Shown here one piece after another: positions 17,060 through 25,053 of a stretch of DNA of 64,000 bases. Below the pieces are notes generated by a model. The model was given only the letters and a program-made list of their open reading frames with translations. It ran no database searches and had not been told where the DNA came from. The DNA is taken from positions 62,001 through 126,000 of the forward strand of contig NZ_LBMU02000038.1 in assembly GCF_001005085.2 (NCBI RefSeq), given 5' to 3'. The stretch comes from Streptomyces humi (GTDB taxonomy: Bacteria; Actinomycetota; Actinomycetes; Streptomycetales; Streptomycetaceae). A program made the translations under genes and the position numbers. Position 1 is the first letter of the stretch. Every line of letters begins with the position of its first letter.

Positions 17060-17860
17060 ATGAGACGTTCCCGAATTACGGCATACGTGACTTCACTCCT
17101 CCTCGCCTCCGGGCTCGCCCTCACCGGGGCGACCGCGACACAGGCGCAGGCCGCCACCGGGGGCTACGTGGCGCTCGGCGACTCGTACTCCTCCGGCGTC
17201 GGCGCCGGCAGCTACATCAGTTCGAGCGGCAGCTGCGACCGCAGCACCAACGCCTACCCCTACCTGTGGAACGCCGCCCACAGCCCGTCCTCGTTCTCGT
17301 TCCTCGCCTGCTCCGGTGCCACCACCGACGACGTGCTCTCCGGCCAGCTCGGCACGCTCAGCTCCTCGACTGCCCTGGTCTCCGTCACCATCGGCGGCAA
17401 CGACGCGGGCTTCGCCGATGTCATGACGACCTGTGTGACCAGCTCGGACAGCACCTGCCTGTCCCGGATCAGCACCGCCCAGGCGTACGTCGACTCCACC
17501 CTCCCCGGCAAACTCGACGCCGTGTACGACGCGATCAGGGCCAAGGCCCCCAACGCCAAGGTCGTCGTCCTCGGCTACCCCCGCTTCTACAAGCTGGGCA
17601 CCACCTGCCTCGGCCTCTCCGCGACCAAGCGCTCCGCCATCAACAACGCCGCCGACTACATCGACACCGCGATCGCCAAGCGCGCCGCCGACCACGGCTT
17701 CACCTACGGCGACGTCCGTGCCACCTTCTCCGGCCACGAGATCTGCTCCGGCAGCTCCTGGCTGCACAGCGTCAACTGGCTGGACATCACCGAGTCGTAC
17801 CACCCCACCGCGGCCGGCCAGTCCGGCGGCTACCTGCCGGTCCTGACCAGCAACGCCTGA
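17060..17860 (+). CDS. Secreted SGNH/GDSL-family lipase/esterase
   Basis: 266 residues; ATG 17060 has AAGGGAGG a few bases upstream. A Sec signal peptide (MRRSRITAYVTSLLLASGLALTG...TQAQAA) ends near residue 32. SGNH blocks: block I VALGDSYSSGVGAG with nucleophile Ser42, block II oxyanion Gly in LACSGATTDD, block III TIGGNDAGF, block V SYHPTAAGQ with the catalytic His. Six Cys in the mature chain would form three disulfides, as in the crystallised S. coelicolor SCO1725 and S. rimosus lipases, which it closely resembles from memory. It hydrolyses short to medium acyl esters outside the cell. It is monocistronic and converges on the kinase gene. Confidence 0.93.
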   Translation: MRRSRITAYVTSLLLASGLALTGATATQAQAATGGYVALGDSYSSGVGAGSYISSSGSCDRSTNAYPYLWNAAHSPSSFSFLACSGATTDDVLSGQLGTLSSSTALVSVTIGGNDAGFADVMTTCVTSSDSTCLSRISTAQAYVDSTLPGKLDAVYDAIRAKAPNAKVVVLGYPRFYKLGTTCLGLSATKRSAINNAADYIDTAIAKRAADHGFTYGDVRATFSGHEICSGSSWLHSVNWLDITESYHPTAAGQSGGYLPVLTSNA

Positions 17861-17885
17861 GTCCCCGGCAGGTCCGCGCCACCCG

Positions 17886-19484
17886 TCACGAGTCCGAGGG
17901 CGACGGCGAGGCGGAGGCCCCGTCGGTCGGGGTCTCCGTCGCCTTGGTGCACGTGACGGAGAACGGCACCGGGTCGGACGTGGTCCGCACCGGGCTGCGC
18001 ACCTCGACGGAGATCGCGTCGTTCAGCGTCCCGCTGTCGGACCAGGTCGTCACGGTCACCCTGGTCTGCCGGGTCCTCCCGCCGCCGTCCGGGAACGACA
18101 GCGTCTTCCAACCCTGGTCGTCCAGCGACCCCTTCTCCAGCACCCACCGGTACTGCACCTGCGCGGGCACGCTCCCCACCGTGAACGTCGCCGTGAACGA
18201 CGGCGCCTGCGCGGTCGGCGGCGGACACGTCCCCGAGTAGTCGGTACGGGACCCGGCCACGGCGACCCGCACGCTCTGCGCGGCGGAGCTGCTGCTCGCG
18301 GACGCCGACGGCGAAGCGGACTTCGTGCCGCTGCTGTGGCTCGGGGCGGGGGAGCTGAGGCTGCTCGCCGACTGACTGGCGCCCGCGTCGCCGCCGTCCC
18401 CGTCGTTCTTGTCGAGCAGGGCGTAGACGAGGCCGCCCAGCGCGAGGACGACGAGCACCAGTCCGACGAGCAGGACCGTGCCGGCACTGCGGTTGCCGCC
18501 GCGCTCGGCGGTGGGCGGCGGGGTGTCCGCCGGGAGGGGCGACGGAGGTGTTTGGGAGCCCGGTCGCGGCAGGCGGTCGACCCGGGTCGGGGCGTCGTAC
18601 CGCACCGGGATCGGAATGGTGGCGGCCGTGTGGGGGGTGGCGCTCCCCGCCGGGGCGCCCCCGGCCGCGACCAGCCGCAGGTCCCGCTCGGCCTGTTCGG
18701 CGGAGAGCCGGGCGGCGGGGTCCTTGCGGAGCAGTCCCTCGATGACCGGGGCGAGCGGCCCGGCGCGGTAGGGCGGCGGCAACTCCTCGTCCACCACGGC
18801 CCGCAGCGTGCTCAGCGGGGTGTCCTGCCGGAACGGCGAGGCACCCTCGACCGCCGTGTACAGCAGCACGCCGAGCGACCACAGGTCGGACTCCGGGCCG
18901 AACCCGCGCCCCAGCGCCCGCTCCGGGGCCAGGTACTCGGGCGAGCCGATCACCTCGCCGGTCATGGTCAGCGCCGAGCTGCCCTCGACGGTGGCGATGC
19001 CGAAGTCGGTGAGCACCGCCCGGCCGTCCTCGGACAGCAGCACGTTGGCCGGCTTCACGTCCCGGTGCAGCACTCCGGCGGCATGCGCGGCCCGCAGCGC
19101 GGACAGCACCTCGGCGCCGATGTCCGCGGCCCGCTGCGGGGACATCGGGCCCTCCGCCTCCAGCTCGTCGGCGAGGGACACCCCGCGGACCAACTCCATG
19201 ACCACCCAGGGCCGTCCGCCCTCCATCGCCACGTCGTACACCGTCACCACGTTGCGGTTGGCGATGCGGGCGGCGGCCCAGGCCTCGCGTTCCAGGCGGG
19301 CGTACATGCGCTCGACGTCGGATCCGGGCAGCCCGGCCGGCGCCCGTACCTCCTTCACGGCGACCTCACGGCCCAGCACCTCGTCCCGGGCCCGCCACAC
19401 GGTGCCCATACCGCCCTCGCCGAGCGGCGACAGCAGTCGGTAGCGGCCGGCGATCACTCGCTCTCGGCCGGGCTCATCGGTCAC
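17886..19484 (-). CDS. Membrane Ser/Thr protein kinase (PknB/Hanks type)
   Basis: 532 residues from GTG 19484. The kinase domain fills residues about 14-275: LGEGGMGTVW glycine loop, Lys44 in VAVKEV, HRDVKPANVLL catalytic loop, TDFGIATVEG magnesium loop, GSPEYLAPE activation segment. A Pro-rich juxtamembrane stretch leads to one helix (AGTVLLVGLVLVVLALGGLVYALL), then a Ser/Ala-rich linker and an extracellular beta-sandwich-like domain of about 120 residues with two cysteines (SGTCPPPTA, FSVTCTKA). The outer domain has no PASTA repeats, so the ligand is unknown. It faces the lipase gene, 25 bp apart. Confidence 0.93.
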   Translation of the reverse strand: MTDEPGRERVIAGRYRLLSPLGEGGMGTVWRARDEVLGREVAVKEVRAPAGLPGSDVERMYARLEREAWAAARIANRNVVTVYDVAMEGGRPWVVMELVRGVSLADELEAEGPMSPQRAADIGAEVLSALRAAHAAGVLHRDVKPANVLLSEDGRAVLTDFGIATVEGSSALTMTGEVIGSPEYLAPERALGRGFGPESDLWSLGVLLYTAVEGASPFRQDTPLSTLRAVVDEELPPPYRAGPLAPVIEGLLRKDPAARLSAEQAERDLRLVAAGGAPAGSATPHTAATIPIPVRYDAPTRVDRLPRPGSQTPPSPLPADTPPPTAERGGNRSAGTVLLVGLVLVVLALGGLVYALLDKNDGDGGDAGASQSASSLSSPAPSHSSGTKSASPSASASSSSAAQSVRVAVAGSRTDYSGTCPPPTAQAPSFTATFTVGSVPAQVQYRWVLEKGSLDDQGWKTLSFPDGGGRTRQTRVTVTTWSDSGTLNDAISVEVRSPVRTTSDPVPFSVTCTKATETPTDGASASPSPSDS

Positions 19485-19530
19485 GGGTGCCCCCCCACGG
19501 CAGCTCGTGCGAACTCATCACAAAAGTAAC

Positions 19531-21249
19531 TCAGAGCAGTGCGGAAGCGGCGCCCTTGAGGACCAGTCCGACGCCCAGGGCCACCACCACGAGCGCCGAG
19601 GCGAGCGGGGTGGTCCTGCGGACCAGGGTGGCCATGGGGTGGGCGGTCCAGCGCGGGCGTTGGTCCAGCACCCGAGTCATTCCCGTACCCAGCTTGACGA
19701 CGGCGAACCCGGCGGCGGTCAGGGTCAGCGCGAGTCCGACGCCGTAGGCGACGACGAGGAGCAGGCCGAACCAGGCCTGGCCGAGAGCCGCGGCACCGAC
19801 CAGCACGACGACGGCGGAGGGGCTGGGCACCAGGCCGCCGGCGAAGCCGAGCAGGATGGTGCCGCGGATCGTGGGGGCCGTCTCGTGGGTGTGGGTGTGC
19901 CCGCCGTGCGTGTGCGTGTGTCCGGCGGCGTGGTGGTGCGTGTGCCCACCCGTGTGGTCGTGGCCGTGACTGTGGCCGTGGTGATGGTCGTGCTCGTGAC
20001 CGTGACCGTGGTCGTGCTCGTGCTCGTGGTCGTGCTCGCGTCCGTGGTCGTGGGACTGTGCGTCGGCGTGCGGGTGGATGTCGGCGTGCGGGTGGATGTC
20101 GGCGTGGGGGTGTGCGTCGGCGTGGGGGTGGATGTCGGCGTGCGCGTGTGCCGTTCCGGCCAGGGCCAACTGGCGCTGTCCGGCGTCCTCGTGGGTGTGC
20201 TCGTGGTGCCGGGCCTGCTCGTGGGTCCGGTTGCGCCACGCCCTTCGGGTCAGGTTCGTGCCCGCGGCCAGGACCATGACGCCGCTGGCGATGCCCAGCC
20301 AGGCGATCACCGAGGGGGTGGCCGCCGAGCCCGCGGTGACCAGGATGCCCAGGGCGACCACGCCCAGGGTGTGGGTGATCGTGACCGAAGCGGCCAGCGG
20401 GAGGACGTCACGGAGGCGGGCGCGGCCGCCGCGGGCCGCCGCCGTCGCCGCCATCAGGGTCTTGCCGTGGCCCGGCGCGAGGGCGTGCATCGCCCCCAGG
20501 GCGATCGCGATGAACAGCGCGAGCGTGGCGAAGCCGACCGTGAGGTGGTTGCGGGCGACCAGGTCGGTGAGGGCCTGGGTCCAGCGGTCCACACCGCGGG
20601 GCAGGACGGCGGCGCCCGGCGCGTCCTGCCGTTCCGCGGCCAGCGCCGGGCCGCCCGGACGGACCCGGACCGCGGCGGTCGTGATGTCGGCGGGGGAGGA
20701 CAGCAGGTCCTTGGGGTACCTGGTGAGTTCGTGGGAGAGGGACGTCTTCGGCACGTCCGTCCTCGTCAGCGTCATCCGGTCGCCGCGTGCCGTGATCTCC
20801 CGCCAGCCGGGGCCGGAGTCGGTGCCCGCGCTGTGGAAGCCGAGGGTGACGGTGGCGCCCGCGGCGAGGGGCGCGGTGAACCGGCACGAGACGCGCAGGG
20901 TGTTCAGGCCGGCCTGGCCGGGGCGCAGCTGGGCGTGGCTCGCGGTGACGGCCAGGGGGGTCGCCCTGCCGTCGACGGTGAGCTTGCTGCCGTCCGCCGC
21001 CGCCGTACAGCGCCGCTCGGCCCACTCGGCGGCGCCCAGCCGCTTCAGGTCCGGCTTGGCCTGGGTCGCCGGGATCTCGGCGAGGTCCTCGAAGTGGTCG
21101 ACGCGGAGCTGACCGGGGGCGGCGACCAGACCGTCGTACTTGTTGACGGTGAAGTTGCCGAGCGGATGCGCCTGCGCGGCCGTGGCCGGGAGGAGGGTGA
21201 GGCCGCAGACGACGACGAAGAGGGCCGCGGCGCGACGGCGGAGGGTCAC
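19531..21249 (-). CDS. His-rich nickel/cobalt transporter-like membrane protein with exported N-terminal domain
   Basis: 572 residues from GTG 21249; GTGA overlaps the TPR gene stop. A signal peptide (RRRAAALFVVVCGLTLLPATAAQA) precedes AHPLGNFTVNKYDGL and an extracytoplasmic beta-rich domain to about residue 225. A NicO/RcnA-like permease follows: LGAMHALAPGHGKTLMAATAA is the metal-binding HxxxPGHGK signature, with a further helix set after the loop (GFAGGLVPSPSAVVVLVGA). The loop between them (residues about 365-460) holds dozens of His in HPHAD, HDHEHEH and HTHT repeats, a metal buffer or sensor. Whether it imports or exports is unclear. It is the third gene of the minus-strand DUF4331-TPR-permease set. 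Confidence 0.88.
   Translation of the reverse strand: MTLRRRAAALFVVVCGLTLLPATAAQAHPLGNFTVNKYDGLVAAPGQLRVDHFEDLAEIPATQAKPDLKRLGAAEWAERRCTAAADGSKLTVDGRATPLAVTASHAQLRPGQAGLNTLRVSCRFTAPLAAGATVTLGFHSAGTDSGPGWREITARGDRMTLTRTDVPKTSLSHELTRYPKDLLSSPADITTAAVRVRPGGPALAAERQDAPGAAVLPRGVDRWTQALTDLVARNHLTVGFATLALFIAIALGAMHALAPGHGKTLMAATAAARGGRARLRDVLPLAASVTITHTLGVVALGILVTAGSAATPSVIAWLGIASGVMVLAAGTNLTRRAWRNRTHEQARHHEHTHEDAGQRQLALAGTAHAHADIHPHADAHPHADIHPHADIHPHADAQSHDHGREHDHEHEHDHGHGHEHDHHHGHSHGHDHTGGHTHHHAAGHTHTHGGHTHTHETAPTIRGTILLGFAGGLVPSPSAVVVLVGAAALGQAWFGLLLVVAYGVGLALTLTAAGFAVVKLGTGMTRVLDQRPRWTAHPMATLVRRTTPLASALVVVALGVGLVLKGAASALL
19870..20150 (-). repeat. His-codon repeat tract inside the permease gene
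   Basis: The DNA consists of short tandem units. 12-18-bp units around 20065-20145 encode alternating HPHADI/HPHADA, and 6-bp HD/HE/HG units around 19960-20050 encode the HDHEHEHDHGHGHEHDHHH stretch. Such tracts expand and contract by slippage, so the number of His repeats is likely to vary between strains. Confidence 0.85.
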
Positions 21250-22673
21250 TTCGAGTCCTCCAGCGCCTTGCGGGCGGCCCGGGCGCCCAGCGGTGAGAAG
21301 CCGGGGTTGAGTGCGAGGGCCTTGGTGAGGGAGGCGCGGCCGGCCGCCTTCTCGCCGTTGGCCAGCTCGATCATGCCCAGGTGGTAGCTGAAGGAGGCGT
21401 TGCGGTAGCCGGTGGCGGTGGCCTGCCGCGCGTACGGCAGCGCCTCCTTGTCGCGGCCGTTGACGTGCAGGGCCCAGGCCAGCGCGTCCGCCGTGTGCAC
21501 GGTGTGCCGGCGGGCCCACTCGGCGCGCGCGGCCTTCAGCGCCTCGGCCTTGTCGCCGTGGTCGGCCGCGGCGAGCGCGGTGTCCAGGTCGGCGTTGACG
21601 CCGTTGGCGCGGGCGAGCGCGATCCAGGCCTCGACGAGGGCGTACTGGTCCTCGGCCTTCGCCTTGTCGCCCTTGGCGCCCCGGTCCTCGTACAACTCGC
21701 CGAGCTCCACCAGGGGCTGGGGCAGCGGATAGCGGGAGACGACCAGTTCCATGCCCTTGATGGCGTCGGCGCGGTCGCCGCTCGCCGCCTGGGCGCGGGC
21801 CCGGCCCTCCAGCGCGGGGAGGTAGTTCTCGTCGGCGGTCAGGGCGCGGGCGTAGTAGTCGAGCGCGCTCTGGTAGTCGCCCTGGTTCCAGGCCAGCAGG
21901 CCGAGCTGCGCGGCCACGTACGCGATGTCGCCCTTCGAGGTGGCCGTGGACAGCGCCTGTTGCAGCACCTGCCGTGCGGTCTTCACGTCACCCCGCAGCT
22001 CCCGCACGTACGCGTAGCGGGTGAACACCGGTACGCCCGGCTTGCGCTGGTCGGCGAGGTCGGCCGCCTTTGCCGCGTCGGCGTACCGGCCTAGTTCGAC
22101 CAGGGCGTCGATCCGGGAGGACAGGGCGCCCGCGTTGTACGGGTTCTGCTTCAGGGCCCGGTCCGCGTAGGTGAGCGCGTCGGCGAACTGGTGCCGGGCG
22201 GCGGCCAGCGCGGCCTGCCCGGCCAGCGCCTGGTCGTTGCCCGGGGTGATCGTCAGGGCGCGCTTCAGGGCCTTGTCGGCCTGCGGGTAGCGGGACGGGT
22301 CGCCCTTGGTGCGCGCCTGCTCGACATAGGCGAGGCCGAGCGTGGCCCAGCTGTCGGAGTCCTTGGGCTGGGTGCGGAGATGGGCCTGGAGGGAGGCGAT
22401 GCTCGCGTCGAGGCTCCCGCTCGCGAGCATCGCCGGTGACACGGCACTCGACGCGGCGACCGGCGTCGTACCGCTGTCCCGGGCCGCCCCGAAGGCGATG
22501 GCGCCGCCGGTCAGCGCGACGGCCAGCAGCGCGGCGGAGCCCACGAGCCGGGCCCGCCGCCAGTTCCGCCCCGCGGCGGCGAACCGGCGCAGGGCGGTGA
22601 CACGCTCGTCGTCGTTGCGGTCCGGCGCGTCCTTCGTCTCGGCGGGCTGCTTGTCGTTCGTACCCGGGGCCAT
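21246..22673 (-). CDS. Membrane-anchored tetratricopeptide repeat protein
   Basis: 475 residues from ATG 22673, with AGGAGAGG directly upstream. A basic cytoplasmic N-terminus (about 40 residues) precedes one helix (ARLVGSAALLAVALTGGAIAFGAA). The outer part is a run of TPR units, for example DSWATLGLAYVEQARTKGDPSRYPQADKALKRAL, ADALTYADRALKQNPYNAGA, YQSALDYYARALTADENYLPALEG and NASFSYHLGMIELANGEKAAGRASLTKALALNPGF. It has no catalytic motif; the role is probably as a scaffold on the outer face of the membrane. It sits between DUF4331 and the Ni/Co-type permease and overlaps the latter by 4 nt, so its partner is likely the permease or the DUF4331 protein. Confidence 0.88.
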   Translation of the reverse strand: MAPGTNDKQPAETKDAPDRNDDERVTALRRFAAAGRNWRRARLVGSAALLAVALTGGAIAFGAARDSGTTPVAASSAVSPAMLASGSLDASIASLQAHLRTQPKDSDSWATLGLAYVEQARTKGDPSRYPQADKALKRALTITPGNDQALAGQAALAAARHQFADALTYADRALKQNPYNAGALSSRIDALVELGRYADAAKAADLADQRKPGVPVFTRYAYVRELRGDVKTARQVLQQALSTATSKGDIAYVAAQLGLLAWNQGDYQSALDYYARALTADENYLPALEGRARAQAASGDRADAIKGMELVVSRYPLPQPLVELGELYEDRGAKGDKAKAEDQYALVEAWIALARANGVNADLDTALAAADHGDKAEALKAARAEWARRHTVHTADALAWALHVNGRDKEALPYARQATATGYRNASFSYHLGMIELANGEKAAGRASLTKALALNPGFSPLGARAARKALEDSK

Positions 22674-22702
22674 GCCCTCTCCTAGTGGCTGTCGCATGGG
22701 GC

Positions 22703-22749
22703 GGCGCGGCCCGCTGCCGTGGGGGATTCGGTGGGGAGCGGGCCGCGCC
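22703..22749. terminator. Perfect 13-bp inverted repeat between the DUF4331 and TPR genes
   Basis: GGCGCGGCCCGCT (22703-22715) / AGCGGGCCGCGCC (22737-22749) with a 21-nt loop. It fills the 100-bp gap after the DUF4331 stop and before the TPR start. It could attenuate read-through, so that the surface protein is made in excess over the TPR protein and permease, or mark the operon end. There is no T-run. Confidence 0.55.
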
Positions 22750-22773
22750 AGTCTTCAGGTGGGGAAGCGGTGT

Positions 22774-24303
22774 CTAGTAGGGCCGCTGCATCCGGCGCCG
22801 CCACCAGCCGAACGCGGTGCCGATCAGCAGCACGCCCGCCGCACCCGCGGCCGCCGATCCCGCGATCAGCGTCGTGTCGGTGCCGCCGGAGCCGGACAGG
22901 GTGTCACCCAGCGCGCTCTTCGTGGTGCTTCCGCTGCCCGTGCCCTTGGCGAGCGGACCGCGCGAACCGGAGGTCGGCTCGGCCACGTACGGGAAGTACT
23001 TCTCGAAGCTCTTGTCGTTCTTGTCGACCGCGTCGCCCAGGTCGTTCTTGGAACCGACCAGTTCGCCCTCGACCACCTGGAGCGCCTCGTCGATCACGTC
23101 GTCGGTGAGCCGGCGGCCGTTCGGGAAGCCCGCGTTGTCGCCGTCCAGGACACCGAGCCGCTTGGGCTTGGCCGTCGGCTTGATGGACGTGTTCAGCCGG
23201 AGCATCTCCGACGGGGTCGCGTACGGCTGAAGTGTGTTGAGGCCCTTGACGCCCGTGAGGAACACGCTGACGAGGTCGTCGCGGGGTTCCTTCGGCGCCT
23301 TGATGTGGTAGATCGCCTCGATGAGCTTGGGCAGCTCCGGGTTGGTGACGTTCTTCAGGAACTGTGCGTCGTCCTTGGGCTGGGACGCGTTGAACTTGTC
23401 CTTGTCCTTCTGCGGGTTGACGACCTCGTTGACCAGCGGGTTGCCGAGGCGCGAGACCTGCGAGTAGTAGCCCTGCGCGTTCTTGCGCTGGGTCGTCGCG
23501 TAGATGCCGACGGTCGGGCGGCTCTTCGACTGCCGGATCAGGTCGTTCGGCACCTGGAGGGCGATCGTGTTGACGTTGTAGCCCTTGAGGGTGTCGTTGC
23601 CGACCTCGGAGAGGTTGCCGCCGTACAGCAGGTCGAAGACGCGCAGGTCGGCGAAGAACGGGTCGTCGGCCTGGCCGGCGAAGGTCGCGCCGCCGTTGGT
23701 GGTCTTGTAGATGGCCTGGGAGCGCAGCTTCGCGTAGTCCGGCATCGACGCCTTGCCGACGTTCGACGGGGCGGCCGGGATGTCGCTGGCGATCCTCGAC
23801 GTGTACTGCTGCTTGCCGTTCTTGAGCTTGATCAGGTCGAGGTTGTACGACTGCGTGACGTTCAGGTCCGGGTCGGTCAGGTTGTCGACCACGCCGGTGT
23901 TGTAGAGGAACGTCTTCTTGTTCTTGATCTGGGTCTTGAACGTGTAACGGAAGATCAGGTCGTCCTTCGCGTCACCGTTGTTGTCGATGTGGATGTCGTA
24001 CTGGGCGTCGTCCGCGAACTGGTAGAAGTTCGGGCCGCCCGCGGGCTCCTCGAACGGGATGTAGTCCGACACGATCGTGGTGGTGTCGGGCTTGTCCGGG
24101 CTGACGAACGCGTACAGGTCCGTGTTGTCGTACTGCGGGGTCCCCGAGATGAGGGGAGCTTCCCGGTGGGAGGAGGCTGCGGCCACCCCCGGTTCCAGCG
24201 CGGCGACGCTGGCGGCTGTGATCCCGCCGGTGGCCAGTGCCCCACAGATGAGGGTGACGAGGCCCTTGCGCCCCGCACCGCTCCTGGAGATTAGAGGTGT
24301 CAT
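22774..24303 (-). CDS. Secreted, C-terminally anchored DUF4331 protein
   Basis: 509 residues from ATG 24303. A Tat/Sec-like leader (RSGAGRKGLVTLICGALATGGITAASVAAL) precedes AASSHREAPLISGTPQYDNTDLYAFVSPD, the diagnostic start of DUF4331, followed by a long beta-rich domain with DYIPFEEPAGGPNFYQF and DVFLTGVKGLN-type motifs. After a Gly/Ser/Thr linker the chain ends in one helix (LIAGSAAAGAAGVLLIGTAFGWW) and RRRMQRPY, so it is displayed on the outer face. No activity is established for DUF4331; His and Asp clusters near the N-terminus could bind metal. It is divergent from sigK/rskA, with a SigK-like promoter candidate upstream. Confidence 0.87.
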   Translation of the reverse strand: MTPLISRSGAGRKGLVTLICGALATGGITAASVAALEPGVAAASSHREAPLISGTPQYDNTDLYAFVSPDKPDTTTIVSDYIPFEEPAGGPNFYQFADDAQYDIHIDNNGDAKDDLIFRYTFKTQIKNKKTFLYNTGVVDNLTDPDLNVTQSYNLDLIKLKNGKQQYTSRIASDIPAAPSNVGKASMPDYAKLRSQAIYKTTNGGATFAGQADDPFFADLRVFDLLYGGNLSEVGNDTLKGYNVNTIALQVPNDLIRQSKSRPTVGIYATTQRKNAQGYYSQVSRLGNPLVNEVVNPQKDKDKFNASQPKDDAQFLKNVTNPELPKLIEAIYHIKAPKEPRDDLVSVFLTGVKGLNTLQPYATPSEMLRLNTSIKPTAKPKRLGVLDGDNAGFPNGRRLTDDVIDEALQVVEGELVGSKNDLGDAVDKNDKSFEKYFPYVAEPTSGSRGPLAKGTGSGSTTKSALGDTLSGSGGTDTTLIAGSAAAGAAGVLLIGTAFGWWRRRMQRPY

Positions 24304-24343
24304 GCCGTCCGTCCCTCGGTCCCAACTTGCTTGACGGACGGGT

Positions 24344-24372
24344 ATACGGACCAGAAGGGCCGTTCGGATTGG
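24344..24372 (-). promoter_or_regulatory. Candidate SigK-type promoter for the DUF4331 gene
   Basis: The minus strand reads CCAATCC (24372-24366), a 16-nt spacer, CCGTAT (24349-24344), about 40 bp before the DUF4331 ATG. Mycobacterial SigK promoters use CCATCC and CCGAAT; the match is partial. It fits a circuit in which SigK, encoded next door, drives this gene set. Confidence 0.35.
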
Positions 24373-24374
24373 TC

Positions 24375-24397
24375 GGAAGAAAAAAATCTTTTCTTCC
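24375..24397. promoter_or_regulatory. AT-rich perfect inverted repeat in the sigK/DUF4331 divergent region
   Basis: GGAAGAAAA (24375-24383), loop AAATC, TTTTCTTCC (24389-24397): a perfect 9-bp inverted repeat and one of the most AT-rich spots in the window. It sits just upstream of the promoter candidate for the DUF4331 gene and about 115 bp before the sigK start, a place suited to a regulator site. Confidence 0.5.
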
Positions 24398-24510
24398 TGC
24401 TCGACCCGCGTTTTTGCCTCCCGCTTACGTACTTCTGCCGGAGGTGCGTCCAGTTGCGAATGCGTGGTACGGGAGGGCGGGCCGGGTGCGGCCACAGAAG
24501 GGGGGACGGG

Positions 24511-25053
24511 GTGCAGGCGGACCAACTGCTGGTGCTCGTCGCGGGTGGCGACCAGAGGGCGTTCGAGGATCTCTACGGCCTGGTCTCCGGCCCGGTGTTC
24601 GGGCTGGTACGGCGTGTGGTCCGCGATCCCGCCCAGTCGGAGGAGGTGGCCCAGGAGGTGCTCCTCGAACTCTGGCGCTCCGCTCCCAAGTTCGACCCCG
24701 GCCGGGGCAGCGCCCTCTCCTGGATCCTCACCCTCGCCCACCGCCGTGCCGTGGACCGGGTGCGCAGCGCCCGCGCGGCCGGTGAACGCGAACAGCGCGA
24801 GGCGCTGCGCGCGGGCGAACCCGCCTTCGACCAGGTCGCCGAGACGGTGGAGGCCGGCCTGGAGCGCGAATGGGTACGGCGCTGCCTGGACCGGCTCACC
24901 GCCCTGCAACGCCAGTCCGTCACTCTCGCCTACTACGACGGCTACACGTACCGTGAGGTCGCCGAGCGCCTCAAGCTGCCGCTGGGCACTGTCAAGACCC
25001 GGATGCGCGACGGGCTCAGCCGGCTGCGCGACTGCCTCGGAGGTGTCGCATGA
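24511..25053 (+). CDS. sigK: ECF RNA polymerase sigma factor, SigK type
   Basis: 180 residues from GTG 24511, chosen because AAGGGGGG lies five bases upstream; ATG 24460 would add 17 residues. Region 2: QRAFEDLYGLVSGPVFGLVRRVVRDPAQSEEVAQEVLLELWRSAPKFDP and SALSWILTLAHRRAVDRVRS (promoter melting/-10 recognition). Region 4: LTALQRQSVTLAYYDGYTYREVAERLKLPLGTVKTRMRDGLSRLR, the -35-binding HTH. The sequence closely follows mycobacterial SigK, which is held inactive by RskA. The next gene encodes that anti-sigma factor with an ATGA overlap. Likely targets are itself and the divergent DUF4331 gene. Confidence 0.92.
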   Translation: MQADQLLVLVAGGDQRAFEDLYGLVSGPVFGLVRRVVRDPAQSEEVAQEVLLELWRSAPKFDPGRGSALSWILTLAHRRAVDRVRSARAAGEREQREALRAGEPAFDQVAETVEAGLEREWVRRCLDRLTALQRQSVTLAYYDGYTYREVAERLKLPLGTVKTRMRDGLSRLRDCLGGVA

